This document shows positions 18,396 through 26,742 of a stretch of DNA of 43,929 bases, piece after piece. Source of the stretch: Acinetobacter lwoffii (lineage in GTDB: Bacteria > Pseudomonadota > Gammaproteobacteria > Pseudomonadales > Moraxellaceae). A program made the position numbers and the translations under genes. The stretch covers positions 1 to 43,929 of the forward strand of contig SPVA01000112.1 of assembly GCA_013530545.1 (NCBI GenBank), written 5' to 3'. Under the pieces are notes generated by a model, which was not told the origin of the DNA, did not search any database, and worked only from the letters and a program-made list of their open reading frames with translations. The first letter of the stretch is position 1, and the number at the start of each line of letters is the position of its first letter.

Positions 18396-18866
18396 ATGGC
18401 TGAGCAGAATGTCATTACTTCGATGCTAGACGATTTCGCACAGGAACAGCCAATTCATACTGCTATTTGTATTGGGCAGGACTTGAGCCAAGTCCAGTTT
18501 CAGCCAGCTATTCAATGGTTCTATTTTAGCGTATCTGACTTTTTAAATCTGCCTTTTCAGCAACGTTATGACTTGGCTGTGGTGATGCTGGATACTGCAG
18601 AAACAGAACATTTGTCTGAACAGATCATGAGTCAAATTCTGGTGAAATTACGTGATTTGTTTGCCAAACGGCTAGTGGTGATTAGTCGCCTGCAAGACGA
18701 AAAATTATTGAGAGCTTTGGGATTTACCCAGTTAATTGATAAGACCACACATGAGGCGGATTTTGCGCTGTGGCAGTTTAATATTTTAACCTATAAGCAT
18801 GTGCCAGACTGGTTTAACTCCAAGTTTTGGGCCAATCCGGAAAACTGGGATAAATTTCGCTGGTAA
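18396..18866 (+). CDS. DUF6231-like hypothetical protein
   Basis: A 156-residue protein resembling a conserved gammaproteobacterial family of unknown function. The middle follows a Rossmann-like alternation (TAICIGQDL, RYDLAVVMLDTAET, LFAKRLVVISRL), like a methyltransferase-type fold that has lost the SAM-binding glycine motif. The C-terminus PDWFNSKFWANPENWDKFRW is aromatic-rich and typical of this family. The ribosome binding site AAGGA precedes the ATG. The family name is from memory of this C-terminal pattern, so treat it as moderate. Confidence 0.65.
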   Translation: MAEQNVITSMLDDFAQEQPIHTAICIGQDLSQVQFQPAIQWFYFSVSDFLNLPFQQRYDLAVVMLDTAETEHLSEQIMSQILVKLRDLFAKRLVVISRLQDEKLLRALGFTQLIDKTTHEADFALWQFNILTYKHVPDWFNSKFWANPENWDKFRW

Positions 18867-18971
18867 GCTAAAAACTAGCTTAACTAAGATTGCAAATATT
18901 AACACAATCTTGCCTAGACAATATGAGGGCAGGCCGTATTCTGTAATTAAGATGCACATAGGATATAGGAC

Positions 18972-19652
18972 ATGACAAACCTGAGTAGTATTGTGGAAAT
19001 ATTAGCAAAGCAGGCATTGGGTGGCGGACAGTCGCAGCAAAAGTCCTCACAACAAGGTGGCTTGGCAGATATCCTAGGGTCTGTGCTAGGGCATTTAAAC
19101 CAGTCAAATCCTCAGCAAAATCAAAATACTCAAAACCAGCAGAATCAGCAAAATCAAACCGGCCAGCAGAACCGACAAAATGGTTTAGGGGCAATTTTGG
19201 GTTCAGTACTAAGTCAGTTCGGTGGTGGTGGTACTCAAAGTACTGCCCAGCCTCGTTCCGGACTAGGTGGCTCTACCGGTAAAACCTTATTGATTGCAGT
19301 ACTGCCTTTGGTGCTGGCCTGGATTCAAAAACAGGGTGGTTTACAGGGTGCGCTCGACAAGCTCAAAGGACAGGGTCTTAATAGCCAGGTCGATGATTGG
19401 GTGTCGACCGGTCCCGGTGAAAATGCCAATGTCGATCCGCAGCAGGTGCAAAACCTGTTTGATGATCAGGAAGTTGAAGAAGTTGCACAGCAAACCCATG
19501 CACCGAAGCAGGATGTGTATAGTGCGATTTCACAGGTCTTGCCGCAGATTATTGATTCGCTTACCCCGCAAGGTGAGCAGACCAGCAAGCAGGAAGCCAA
19601 TAACGATATTCAAAATGTATTGAACATGGTTTCAGGGCTTCTCAAAAAGTAG
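18972..19652 (+). CDS. YidB/DUF937-family protein with Gln/Asn-rich linker
   Basis: A 226-residue protein. The C-terminal half (about 100-226) is a DUF937/YidB-like helical domain, with a hydrophobic helix GKTLLIAVLPLVLAWIQ (103-119), GGLQGALDKLKGQGL, then WVSTGPGENANVDPQQVQNLF. The N-terminal half is unusual. Two near-identical amphipathic motifs, GLADILGSVLGHL (about 30-42) and GLGAILGSVLSQF (about 71-83), flank a linker at about 43-70 made almost only of Q, N, S and T. The function of the family is unknown. No signal peptide is present. It ends at a 20-bp hairpin shared with the converging gene. Confidence 0.8.
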   Translation: MTNLSSIVEILAKQALGGGQSQQKSSQQGGLADILGSVLGHLNQSNPQQNQNTQNQQNQQNQTGQQNRQNGLGAILGSVLSQFGGGGTQSTAQPRSGLGGSTGKTLLIAVLPLVLAWIQKQGGLQGALDKLKGQGLNSQVDDWVSTGPGENANVDPQQVQNLFDDQEVEEVAQQTHAPKQDVYSAISQVLPQIIDSLTPQGEQTSKQEANNDIQNVLNMVSGLLKK

Positions 19653-19655
19653 ATC

Positions 19656-19701
19656 TAGACATTAAAAAATCCCGATATCTGTCGGGATTTTTTAATGTCT
19701 A
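19656..19701. terminator. Bidirectional terminator with a perfect 20-bp stem
   Basis: TAGACATTAAAAAATCCCGA (19656-19675) and its exact reverse complement (19682-19701) enclose a 6-nt loop. An A-tract on one side and a T-tract on the other sit within the stem. It separates the convergent YidB-like and OB-fold membrane genes. Confidence 0.9.
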
Positions 19702-19716
19702 TTACTGATTTGGAAT

Positions 19717-20331
19717 TTAATCTAGATTCATGCTAAATAGCTGATTAGATTTACAAATTTTTTTGGCAACATAATGAGATTTTCTCATGCGAATCAGGAT
19801 AATCTGCGACTGAAAACCGAGTTCACCAAACTCAGGTTCTACCTGTACATAATGCAGTTGCCCATACTCATCCCGTACCCGTGCTTGAGCAGAAAAACCG
19901 GGACGGGCATTACCACTGGAAATCGTCGCCAGACGACCAAGTAAATTGACATTGTTCTTTTTATATTTAGGTGGAATGACCTGATCCAGACAGTGAATCA
20001 TAAAAATAGTAAAAAAAGTCGCAATGATCAAAGCCGGAATAATTAAGTAGTAAGCAGGCAGAAATTTAAATTCCTGAGAATAGATCAGGAACTGTAAAAC
20101 ATAGCCGGCAAAGCTAAAATTCATCAGGAAGAAAAACACAATCAAGGTTTTGGAAAATTTGACGTTTAGTAGATCCATCTGCTGAAAGTCATAAGGTGAT
20201 ATTTTTTGCAGAAACTTGCTGGGTCTGAGTCCAAAATAGAAACCAATGGTTTTCACCACACCGAACAGAATAATCGCCAATAAACTCAGATGAAAAGGCA
20301 TCAGGTTATAGTCTAGAAAAAATGCAGGCAT
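19717..20331 (-). CDS. OB-fold membrane protein (YqiJ/DUF1449-like)
   Basis: A 204-residue inner-membrane protein. Three hydrophobic segments lie at about 10-33 (LSLLAIILFGVVKTIGFYFG), 59-80 and 86-110. A cytoplasmic OB-like domain follows, with NLLGRLATISSGNARPGFSA and RVRDEYGQLHYVQVEPE. This layout matches YqiJ/NfeD-type proteins, which usually sit beside a flotillin gene; none is present here. I start it at ATG 20331 (MPAFFLDYN), which lies 19 nt after the Rieske gene. The frame runs upstream to 20376, but that would overlap the Rieske gene with unrelated sequence. It appears to be the third gene of a kinase-Rieske-OB-fold operon. Confidence 0.7.
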   Translation of the reverse strand: MPAFFLDYNLMPFHLSLLAIILFGVVKTIGFYFGLRPSKFLQKISPYDFQQMDLLNVKFSKTLIVFFFLMNFSFAGYVLQFLIYSQEFKFLPAYYLIIPALIIATFFTIFMIHCLDQVIPPKYKKNNVNLLGRLATISSGNARPGFSAQARVRDEYGQLHYVQVEPEFGELGFQSQIILIRMRKSHYVAKKICKSNQLFSMNLD

Positions 20332-20350
20332 GGTGAAGTCCGTTTTAGTC

Positions 20351-20674
20351 TTATTCTGAGAGGTAAATTCCACCATCAGAATGCACGGTAATCTCTACTT
20401 TTTCAAGTGCTTGACCTTGGCAAGGCCCAGAAATGCATTCACCGCTTTCTACCAGAAACAAGGCGCCATGCGTGGAGCATTCAATAAATTCCTGATCACG
20501 ATCCAGAAACTGGTTTTCCAGAAATTCAAGTTCGACCTGCAAATGCGGACACAGGTTTTGATAGGCATAGAAGGCGCCATCACGTTGGGTGATAAAGATA
20601 TTATCTCCATCAGGAAGCTCAAAAGAGCGTGCTTCGCGTTCTGGAACGTCTTCGGTCATGCAAATTTTAAACAT
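20351..20674 (-). CDS. Small Rieske [2Fe-2S] protein
   Basis: A 107-residue soluble Rieske ferredoxin, like those that pass electrons to oxygenases. The cluster ligands are Cys42 and His44 (LCPHLQ) and Cys66 and His69 (CSTHGALF). The last part has GPCQGQALE, the conserved Pro loop region. I chose the ATG at 20674: AAAGGA lies 9 nt upstream of it, while the ATG three codons earlier would leave no spacing. The stop of the kinase gene overlaps this start (TAATG), so translation is probably coupled. No oxygenase or reductase partner is encoded nearby. Confidence 0.88.
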   Translation of the reverse strand: MFKICMTEDVPEREARSFELPDGDNIFITQRDGAFYAYQNLCPHLQVELEFLENQFLDRDQEFIECSTHGALFLVESGECISGPCQGQALEKVEITVHSDGGIYLSE

Positions 20675-21678
20675 TAAGCACATTCCTTTTGAAAGTCTTG
20701 TAATAATGCCGCATAGTCTTCAACTGCCAAGCGCGGACCAAATTGTGAAACCACCTGGCTCGAAATGAGAATCGCCAGTTCAGCCGCAGCTTGAAGACCC
20801 AAATTAGCATTCAATCCGTACAGGAAAGCTCCGGCAAAAGCATCACCGGCACCGTTTGCATCTACCGCAGTCACTTTACGACCAGGCACTTTAAACGTAT
20901 TTTGATGATCCGAAATCAGTGCACCTTCAGCTGACAATGTAATGACAACGTGCTGACTGATTGCTTTTAATTTAAGTAAAGCTGCCTCAAGATTATCTGT
21001 TTCTGTATACATCAGCGCTTCTTGCTGGTTACATAGCAGTAGGTCAACACCATCTGCAATCATTTCATCCAAACCGGCACGGGCATATTGCACCATGGCA
21101 GGATCAGATAAAGTTAGAGCAATTTTAACGCCATTAGCACGGGCAATATCACGTGCTTGTTGTACGGCATGACGTGCTGTGTCAGAAGTCGATAAATATC
21201 CTTCAAGATATAACCATTTCGCGCTATTTAATGCGCTGAAATCAATTTGTTGATCAGTCAGTTCGGCCGTAATACCCAGATAAGTATGCATGGTACGTTC
21301 AGAATCAGGGCTGACCAGAACCATACAGGTTCCTGTCACGCCTTCACTGATCGATTGAGTGGTGGTCTTAATACCGGCATCATTCAAACCCTTCAGGTAG
21401 ATGTGTCCCAATTCGTCATTTCCGACACGACAGCCATAAAATGCAGAACCACCCAGCGCAGAAAATGCCACAGTAGTGTTGGCTGCTGAACCGCCTGAAG
21501 CTTGACCCTTATACACTTGAGTCGCTTGAAGATTTTGATAAAGAGTGGCTTGAGTCTCACCATCTGCAAGTTGCATGGTGCCTTTTTGCAAGTGATGTGC
21601 AGTTAAAAAGTCATCAGAAACTTTAAATTCTTGGTCAATCAGCGCATTACCAATCGCAAAAAGATCAACAGTTGCCAT
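20674..21678 (-). CDS. PfkB-family carbohydrate/nucleoside kinase, adenosine kinase-like
   Basis: A 334-residue ribokinase-fold kinase. The PfkB hallmarks are GGSAANTTVAFSALGG (about residues 62-77) and AVDANGAGDAFAGAFLYGL (about 270-288), which contains the catalytic Asp and the anion hole GAGD. The N-terminal motif DLFAIGNALIDQEF resembles adenosine kinase-like proteins more than ribokinase or fructokinase, so purine-nucleoside phosphorylation is the best guess; substrate cannot be fixed from sequence. I start at ATG 21678 (MATVDLFAIGN). An upstream TTG two codons away is less likely. First gene of a three-gene operon. Confidence 0.85.
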   Translation of the reverse strand: MATVDLFAIGNALIDQEFKVSDDFLTAHHLQKGTMQLADGETQATLYQNLQATQVYKGQASGGSAANTTVAFSALGGSAFYGCRVGNDELGHIYLKGLNDAGIKTTTQSISEGVTGTCMVLVSPDSERTMHTYLGITAELTDQQIDFSALNSAKWLYLEGYLSTSDTARHAVQQARDIARANGVKIALTLSDPAMVQYARAGLDEMIADGVDLLLCNQQEALMYTETDNLEAALLKLKAISQHVVITLSAEGALISDHQNTFKVPGRKVTAVDANGAGDAFAGAFLYGLNANLGLQAAAELAILISSQVVSQFGPRLAVEDYAALLQDFQKECA

Positions 21679-21954
21679 GTTCAAATATCACATTAAAAAT
21701 GAAAGTCCTAAGTTTACACGATTGCTTGGGATTGCTGTAGTTTGCTGAATCATTTTCAAATACTTTTCAAAAATGCTGTATTTTGTTCAGCAGCTATCTT
21801 TGGTCTAAAAACTGACTTATTTTTGTGCACTGGTGCGCCGCAGCATTGATTTAAGGATCACATTTTATTTATAAAGAGATATCGCTCCTGGCATGATACT
21901 TTAAGTCGCTTGGCAACTGTCATTCTTCACAACAATTTCAAATAGTGTGCGTAT

Positions 21955-22407
21955 ATGAATATTAAAATTGTAACAGCCGAACAACTCCCGGACCAGATCG
22001 AAACACTGGCAACTCTGGCACGTAAAGAAGGCTATAATTTGGTAGATAAATTAATAGAAGAATATCGCACCGGGAAAAACTGCTTTAGCCACGCCAATGA
22101 ATATCTGGTGGTGGCGCATGATGGCAAGAAGCTGGTTGCATGTGGCGGCTTAAACCAGCAATGGGGAGATAACGGCATTGAAGACCGGATTGGTCGGGTA
22201 CGCCGTTTCTATGTGCATCCGAAATATCGTCAGCATGGCGTAGGTAAACAGCTTCTGGCTTATTTGGAACAGTTGGCACGTCCGCATTATTCAGCTTTAT
22301 GCCTGCAAACAGATACCCGACTGGCCGCCAGTTTTTATCAAAAGCAGAATTATGTATTTGTAGAAAATAATCCAAGCTATAACTATTTTAAATATCTGAT
22401 TTCTTAA
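21955..22407 (+). CDS. GNAT-family N-acetyltransferase
   Basis: A 150-residue acyltransferase. The acetyl-CoA binding motif A is visible as RRFYVHPKYRQHGVGKQLLA (about 78-97), with the Q/R-x-x-G-x-G/A pattern RQHGVG. It is followed by a strand (ALCLQT) and the C-terminal AASFYQKQNYVFVE, typical of motif B. The acceptor substrate is unknown. The ATG at 21955 has no clear ribosome binding site, so the start is uncertain by a few codons. The 276 nt upstream separate it from the divergent kinase gene and must contain promoters for both, but I see no strong boxes. Confidence 0.85.
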   Translation: MNIKIVTAEQLPDQIETLATLARKEGYNLVDKLIEEYRTGKNCFSHANEYLVVAHDGKKLVACGGLNQQWGDNGIEDRIGRVRRFYVHPKYRQHGVGKQLLAYLEQLARPHYSALCLQTDTRLAASFYQKQNYVFVENNPSYNYFKYLIS

Positions 22408-22529
22408 GCTTGTAAATACTCATCTAGATGCAGGAAGTAAATTTGATGATTTAATTTTCAAATGATCAAGTTTACTTAATTCGATCAAAATCCTCGGTTT
22501 TCAACGTGAATAATTCAGATAACTAAAGC

Positions 22530-22535
22530 TATAAT
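22530..22535 (+). promoter_or_regulatory. Probable -10 box of the M16 peptidase gene
   Basis: A consensus TATAAT 38 nt before the start at 22573. The best -35 candidate is GTGAAT (22506-22511), 18 nt upstream and only weakly matching. Confidence 0.5.
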
Positions 22536-22572
22536 GCACTTAGTTATTTTAATTAAAGCATTAGGAGATCGC

Positions 22573-25512
22573 ATGACTGTAGATGTCACTGAAACCATTT
22601 CTCAAACTGTACATCCTGCGTTTCAGTTGGTACGTCAACAACATGTTGAAGCTTTAGACATTTTCGTGTCTGAATATAAACATAAAGTGACTGGCGCCAC
22701 GCATTATCATCTGGCGACCAATCACGACGAAAATGTCTTTCTGGTGGCGTTTCGTACCCAGCCGATGGATTCTAAAGGCGAAGCACATATTCTGGAACAT
22801 ACTGCGCTGTGTGGTTCAGAAAAATTCCCGGTGCGTGATCCATTCTTCCTGATGATTCGCCGTTCACTGAATACTTTCATGAATGCCTTTACTGCGGCGG
22901 ACTGGACTGCATATCCATTTGCGACGCAGAACAGCAAAGATTTCCAGAACCTGCTCGAAGTGTATATGGATGCAGCATTTGCTGCGAACCTGAATCCACT
23001 AGATTTTGCCCAGGAAGGCATTCGCATTGAGCTGGAAAATGGCGAGCCTGTCTATAAAGGCGTGGTCTTTAATGAAATGAAAGGGGCGATGAGTTCGCCT
23101 TCAGACCAGCTCTATCATACGCTGGCGCATCATTTATTCCCGAATACGACTTATCACTATAATTCTGGCGGTGATCCCAAAGATATTCCTGATCTGACTT
23201 ACCAAGAGTTGGTTGATTTCTATAAGTCACATTACCATCCAAGTAATGCAGTCTTCATGACCTTTGGTAATAAAACCGCATTTGAACTGCAAGAGCAGTT
23301 TGAAAATCTGGCATTGTCCAAATTTGAAAAAGGTCAGACACTCTATCCAACACCTGAAACCCGTTTGACTGCACCATTGACGGTTACAGATAGCTATGCG
23401 GTTGATGCCGAAGATCTACAGGACAAGACCTATCATGTGCTGTCATGGTTATTACCAGAAGCCAGTGACATTAAACTGCGTTTGGGCATGCGTTTAGTCG
23501 AAGGAATTCTGCTTGAAGATTCAGCATCACCACTGCGTCATTATCTGGAAACTTGTGGTTATGCAGATGCAACAGGTCCATTTATGGGTGTGGATGATTC
23601 TAATTTTGAAATGACTTTCTACTGTGCGGTGCAAGGTTCAAATCCTGAACATGCAGAAGAATTTAAACATGGTGTGTTTCAGGTTCTGGAAGAGGTTGCG
23701 TCTAAACCGGTCGATCAGAACATGGTCGATGCGATCCTGCATCAAATTGAATTGCATCAGCGTGAAATCAATGGTGATGGTACGCCGTATGGTTTGAGCT
23801 TGATCTTGAGCGGTTTGGGCAGCGCGATTCATCATCGTGATCCGGTCGAAGTTTGGGATGTGGATTCTGCAATTGCCGCAGTTAAAGAAGAGCTGCAAGA
23901 TCCAATGTGGTTATCCAATCTGATCAAAGAGCATCTGCTGGACAACCCACATCGTGTCCAATTGACACTGGTTCCGGATGCGACTAAATCTGCCCAAGAA
24001 GCAGCGGATGAAAAAGCGCGTCTGGCTGAAATTGGCAAGAATCTGACTGAAGAGCAAAAAGCTGAAATTATTGCCCAGACTGAAGCATTGAATGTGCGTC
24101 AGGACACACCGGATGACTTGAACTTGTTGCCGAAAGTTGGTCTGGAAGATGTCCCTGCGGAATTGCAGATTGTTCAAGGCCAGTTACGCGAAATTATCTG
24201 TAACCGTGTTGATACACCGTTGAACCTGTATCATGCCGGCACCAATGGTATTTATTATCAACAGGTTCTGGTTAATATTCCGGATGAAGTGGTGCAGTCG
24301 CCTTACTTTAACCTGCTGTCGATCCTGATGGGTGAAGTCGGTGCGGGTGAGTATGATTATCTTGAGTTCCAGCAACTGCAAACAGCGGTGAGTGGCGGTC
24401 TGGGCATGGGCGCATCTTTGCGTTCTAAAGTCGATGACAAAAACAAGATTACTGCCTGGTTGACGTTGACCACCAAATCTTTGGTGAATCATCTGGATGC
24501 GATTCGTCTGTTGAAGATTGGTTTTGAACAGCTTCGCTTTGATGAGAAAGACCGTATTGTTGAGCTGTTACAACAGCGTAAAACGCGCTGGCAGTCACGT
24601 ATTTCTGGTTCTGGACATAGCTATGCAATGCAAACGGCTTCACGTCAGCATAGTGCATTAGCATTGCGTGATTATCACAATACCGGTCTTGGCGCATTAA
24701 ACTGGCTGATCGAACTGGTGTCTAAGATCGAAAAAGATCCGGCTGAATATGACCTGCTGATTGACGAGTTAAAACGAATTCATCGTGTCTTGTTGCAAGC
24801 GCCGAAGCAGTTCTTGTTAGTCTGTGAAGAGCCGCAATCTGAGCATCTGATTGAAGAAATCCAGAATGTCTGGGACAAGCTTGCTGTTGATCCAGCACCG
24901 GTTGCATTGACTCAAGTGGAAAAAGTCACCCATGATCAGCACGAAGCCTGGTTGATTCAAGCCAATGTCCAGTTCTGTGCGGCTGCTTATCCGGCAGTTG
25001 AAGTCTCACACCCTGATGCTGCTGCATTGATGGTGCTGGCAGGTTATTTACGTAATGGCTTCCTGCACAGCGCCATCCGTGAAAAAGGCGGTGCCTATGG
25101 TGGTGGTGCGAGCTATGACGGCAATGCTTGTTCATTCCGTTTCTACAGCTACCGTGACCCACGTCTGGCAGAAACTTTCCAGGATTTTGATGCCAGTATC
25201 CAGTGGTTACTCAACGCACCACAACAGCCACACCAGTTGGAAGAAGCCATTTTGGGTCTGATTGCCAGTATGGATAAACCGGGTTCACCAGCAGGCGAAG
25301 CCATTACTGCATGTTATGCCTATCTGCATCAACGTACACCAGCGTTCCGTAAAAAATTACGTGAACGTTTATTGAATGTCACACTGGATGATTTGCAGCG
25401 TGTTGCACAGACCTATCTGGTCGAGCAGCAGGCGACGAAAGCAGTTGTGGCACCAGTGGCAAAACGTGAAATGCTGGAGCAGCTTGGTTTTGTAATTCAA
25501 CAAGTTCTATAA
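22573..25512 (+). CDS. M16C-family metallopeptidase, presequence-protease (PreP/Cym1)-like
   Basis: A 979-residue, two-lobed zinc peptidase that degrades short peptides inside a closed chamber. The inverted zinc motif HILEH is at residues 72-76 (His72, Glu75 as base, His76). The distal Glu is in GVVFNEMKGAMSSPSD. The C-terminal half is the inactive homologous lobe, with REKGGAYGGGASYD carrying the conserved Arg/Tyr substrate region. Size and sequence match PreP rather than two-domain mitochondrial processing peptidase. No signal peptide is evident. I start at ATG 22573, with AGGAGA at 22562-22567; the frame opens 13 codons earlier without support. Confidence 0.92.
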   Translation: MTVDVTETISQTVHPAFQLVRQQHVEALDIFVSEYKHKVTGATHYHLATNHDENVFLVAFRTQPMDSKGEAHILEHTALCGSEKFPVRDPFFLMIRRSLNTFMNAFTAADWTAYPFATQNSKDFQNLLEVYMDAAFAANLNPLDFAQEGIRIELENGEPVYKGVVFNEMKGAMSSPSDQLYHTLAHHLFPNTTYHYNSGGDPKDIPDLTYQELVDFYKSHYHPSNAVFMTFGNKTAFELQEQFENLALSKFEKGQTLYPTPETRLTAPLTVTDSYAVDAEDLQDKTYHVLSWLLPEASDIKLRLGMRLVEGILLEDSASPLRHYLETCGYADATGPFMGVDDSNFEMTFYCAVQGSNPEHAEEFKHGVFQVLEEVASKPVDQNMVDAILHQIELHQREINGDGTPYGLSLILSGLGSAIHHRDPVEVWDVDSAIAAVKEELQDPMWLSNLIKEHLLDNPHRVQLTLVPDATKSAQEAADEKARLAEIGKNLTEEQKAEIIAQTEALNVRQDTPDDLNLLPKVGLEDVPAELQIVQGQLREIICNRVDTPLNLYHAGTNGIYYQQVLVNIPDEVVQSPYFNLLSILMGEVGAGEYDYLEFQQLQTAVSGGLGMGASLRSKVDDKNKITAWLTLTTKSLVNHLDAIRLLKIGFEQLRFDEKDRIVELLQQRKTRWQSRISGSGHSYAMQTASRQHSALALRDYHNTGLGALNWLIELVSKIEKDPAEYDLLIDELKRIHRVLLQAPKQFLLVCEEPQSEHLIEEIQNVWDKLAVDPAPVALTQVEKVTHDQHEAWLIQANVQFCAAAYPAVEVSHPDAAALMVLAGYLRNGFLHSAIREKGGAYGGGASYDGNACSFRFYSYRDPRLAETFQDFDASIQWLLNAPQQPHQLEEAILGLIASMDKPGSPAGEAITACYAYLHQRTPAFRKKLRERLLNVTLDDLQRVAQTYLVEQQATKAVVAPVAKREMLEQLGFVIQQVL

Positions 25513-25533
25513 AGAAAAAAAAGAGGATAAGGG

Positions 25534-26673
25534 ATGGCGCTTAATTCGTTTAAGCGCTCAACTCTACAGCTGAGCGTTTTGCTGGGTTGTGCAGTTGGGG
25601 CGCAAGTGAATGCGGAAGAAACAGTAGTTAACAGCCCCATGCCGGCAACGGCCGAAGCCTGTGCCGCACTGGAAAGTAGTGCAGAGCGTCTGGCCTGTTA
25701 TGATGCTTTATTTAAAATTCCGGTCACTGAGAAGCCTGCAATCGTTTCTGAGCGTCGTGCAGCAGCAGAAATTGCGCCTGAACCCGATAATTTAAAAGCG
25801 AAAATTGGTCAAACTGTTTCCAATATTTACGCTTCTGAAGGATCAAAGCTGACGCCGAATCTGTCTTTGCTGGATAGTCGCTGGGAACTCTCTCCGGAAA
25901 GTAAATTAGGCACCTGGAATATTCGTTCTTATCAGCCAGTGTATTTGATGCCAGGTTTCTGGACATCAAACAAGAATGAATTACCCGAGAGTGAAAATCC
26001 CAACAATATAGAGACAGAGAAACAGAATCTCACTTCAACTGAAGCTAAGTTTCAACTGTCATTAAAGACCAAGGCGGTTGAAAATATCTTGGGAGATAAT
26101 GGCGATCTTTGGCTTGGTTATACTCAGTCTTCGCGCTGGCAGGTGTATAACTCGGAAGAATCACGTCCGTTTCGTGAAACCAACTATGAACCTGAAGCTA
26201 GTTTAATTTTCCGTACCAACTATGATCTTTTGGGTCTTAACTGGCGTATGTTGGGACTGACTATCAATCATCAGTCCAATGGTCGTTCTGATCCGTTATC
26301 ACGTAGCTGGAACCGGGTGATGCTGAATCTTGGTTTTGAAAAAGACAATTTTGCCTTGATGATTCGTCCTTGGTATCGCTTTGAAGAGAAGCGAGAAGAT
26401 GATAACAATCCCGAAATAAAAAACTATATTGGCCGTGGAGACATGACCGCATTTTATCGTTATAAGGAGCATGATTTTTCATTGATGCTGCGACATACTT
26501 TAAAAGGTGGAGATGACAACCGTGGAGCCGTACAGTTCGACTGGTCATTCCCGATCAGTGGGCGTTTGCGTGGTCAATTCCAGCTATTTGATGGCTACGG
26601 AGAAAGTCTGATTGATTATAATCACCGTGCTACTTATGTCGGTTTAGGTGTCTCATTGATGAACTGGTTCTAA
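25534..26673 (+). CDS. pldA: Outer-membrane phospholipase A (OMPLA)
   Basis: A 379-residue outer-membrane beta-barrel lipase that hydrolyses phospholipids that have reached the outer leaflet. An N-terminal signal peptide ends near VNA (residue 28). A roughly 100-residue pre-barrel region carries CAALESSAERLACYDALF, a Cys-containing segment found in Acinetobacter-type PldA. The catalytic triad is His246 and Ser248 (NHQSNG) with Asn260 (SRSWNR), in the exact spacing of E. coli His142, Ser144 and Asn156. The final residue is Phe (LMNWF), the barrel assembly signal. The gene starts 21 nt after the M16 peptidase, so the two may be cotranscribed. Confidence 0.93.
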   Translation: MALNSFKRSTLQLSVLLGCAVGAQVNAEETVVNSPMPATAEACAALESSAERLACYDALFKIPVTEKPAIVSERRAAAEIAPEPDNLKAKIGQTVSNIYASEGSKLTPNLSLLDSRWELSPESKLGTWNIRSYQPVYLMPGFWTSNKNELPESENPNNIETEKQNLTSTEAKFQLSLKTKAVENILGDNGDLWLGYTQSSRWQVYNSEESRPFRETNYEPEASLIFRTNYDLLGLNWRMLGLTINHQSNGRSDPLSRSWNRVMLNLGFEKDNFALMIRPWYRFEEKREDDNNPEIKNYIGRGDMTAFYRYKEHDFSLMLRHTLKGGDDNRGAVQFDWSFPISGRLRGQFQLFDGYGESLIDYNHRATYVGLGVSLMNWF

Positions 26674-26674
26674 G

Positions 26675-26736
26675 ATTCCAAGTTGAATCATCTTGGAATG
26701 AAAATAAAAAACCATGCTGCGGCATGGTTTTTTATA
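26675..26736. terminator. Tandem hairpins between pldA and ktrB
   Basis: ATTCCAAG (26675-26682) pairs with CTTGGAAT (26692-26699). The second hairpin, ACCATGC-TGCG-GCATGGT (26711-26728), is flanked by A and T tracts and can terminate both converging units. Confidence 0.88.
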
Positions 26737-26742
26737 GGTGGA

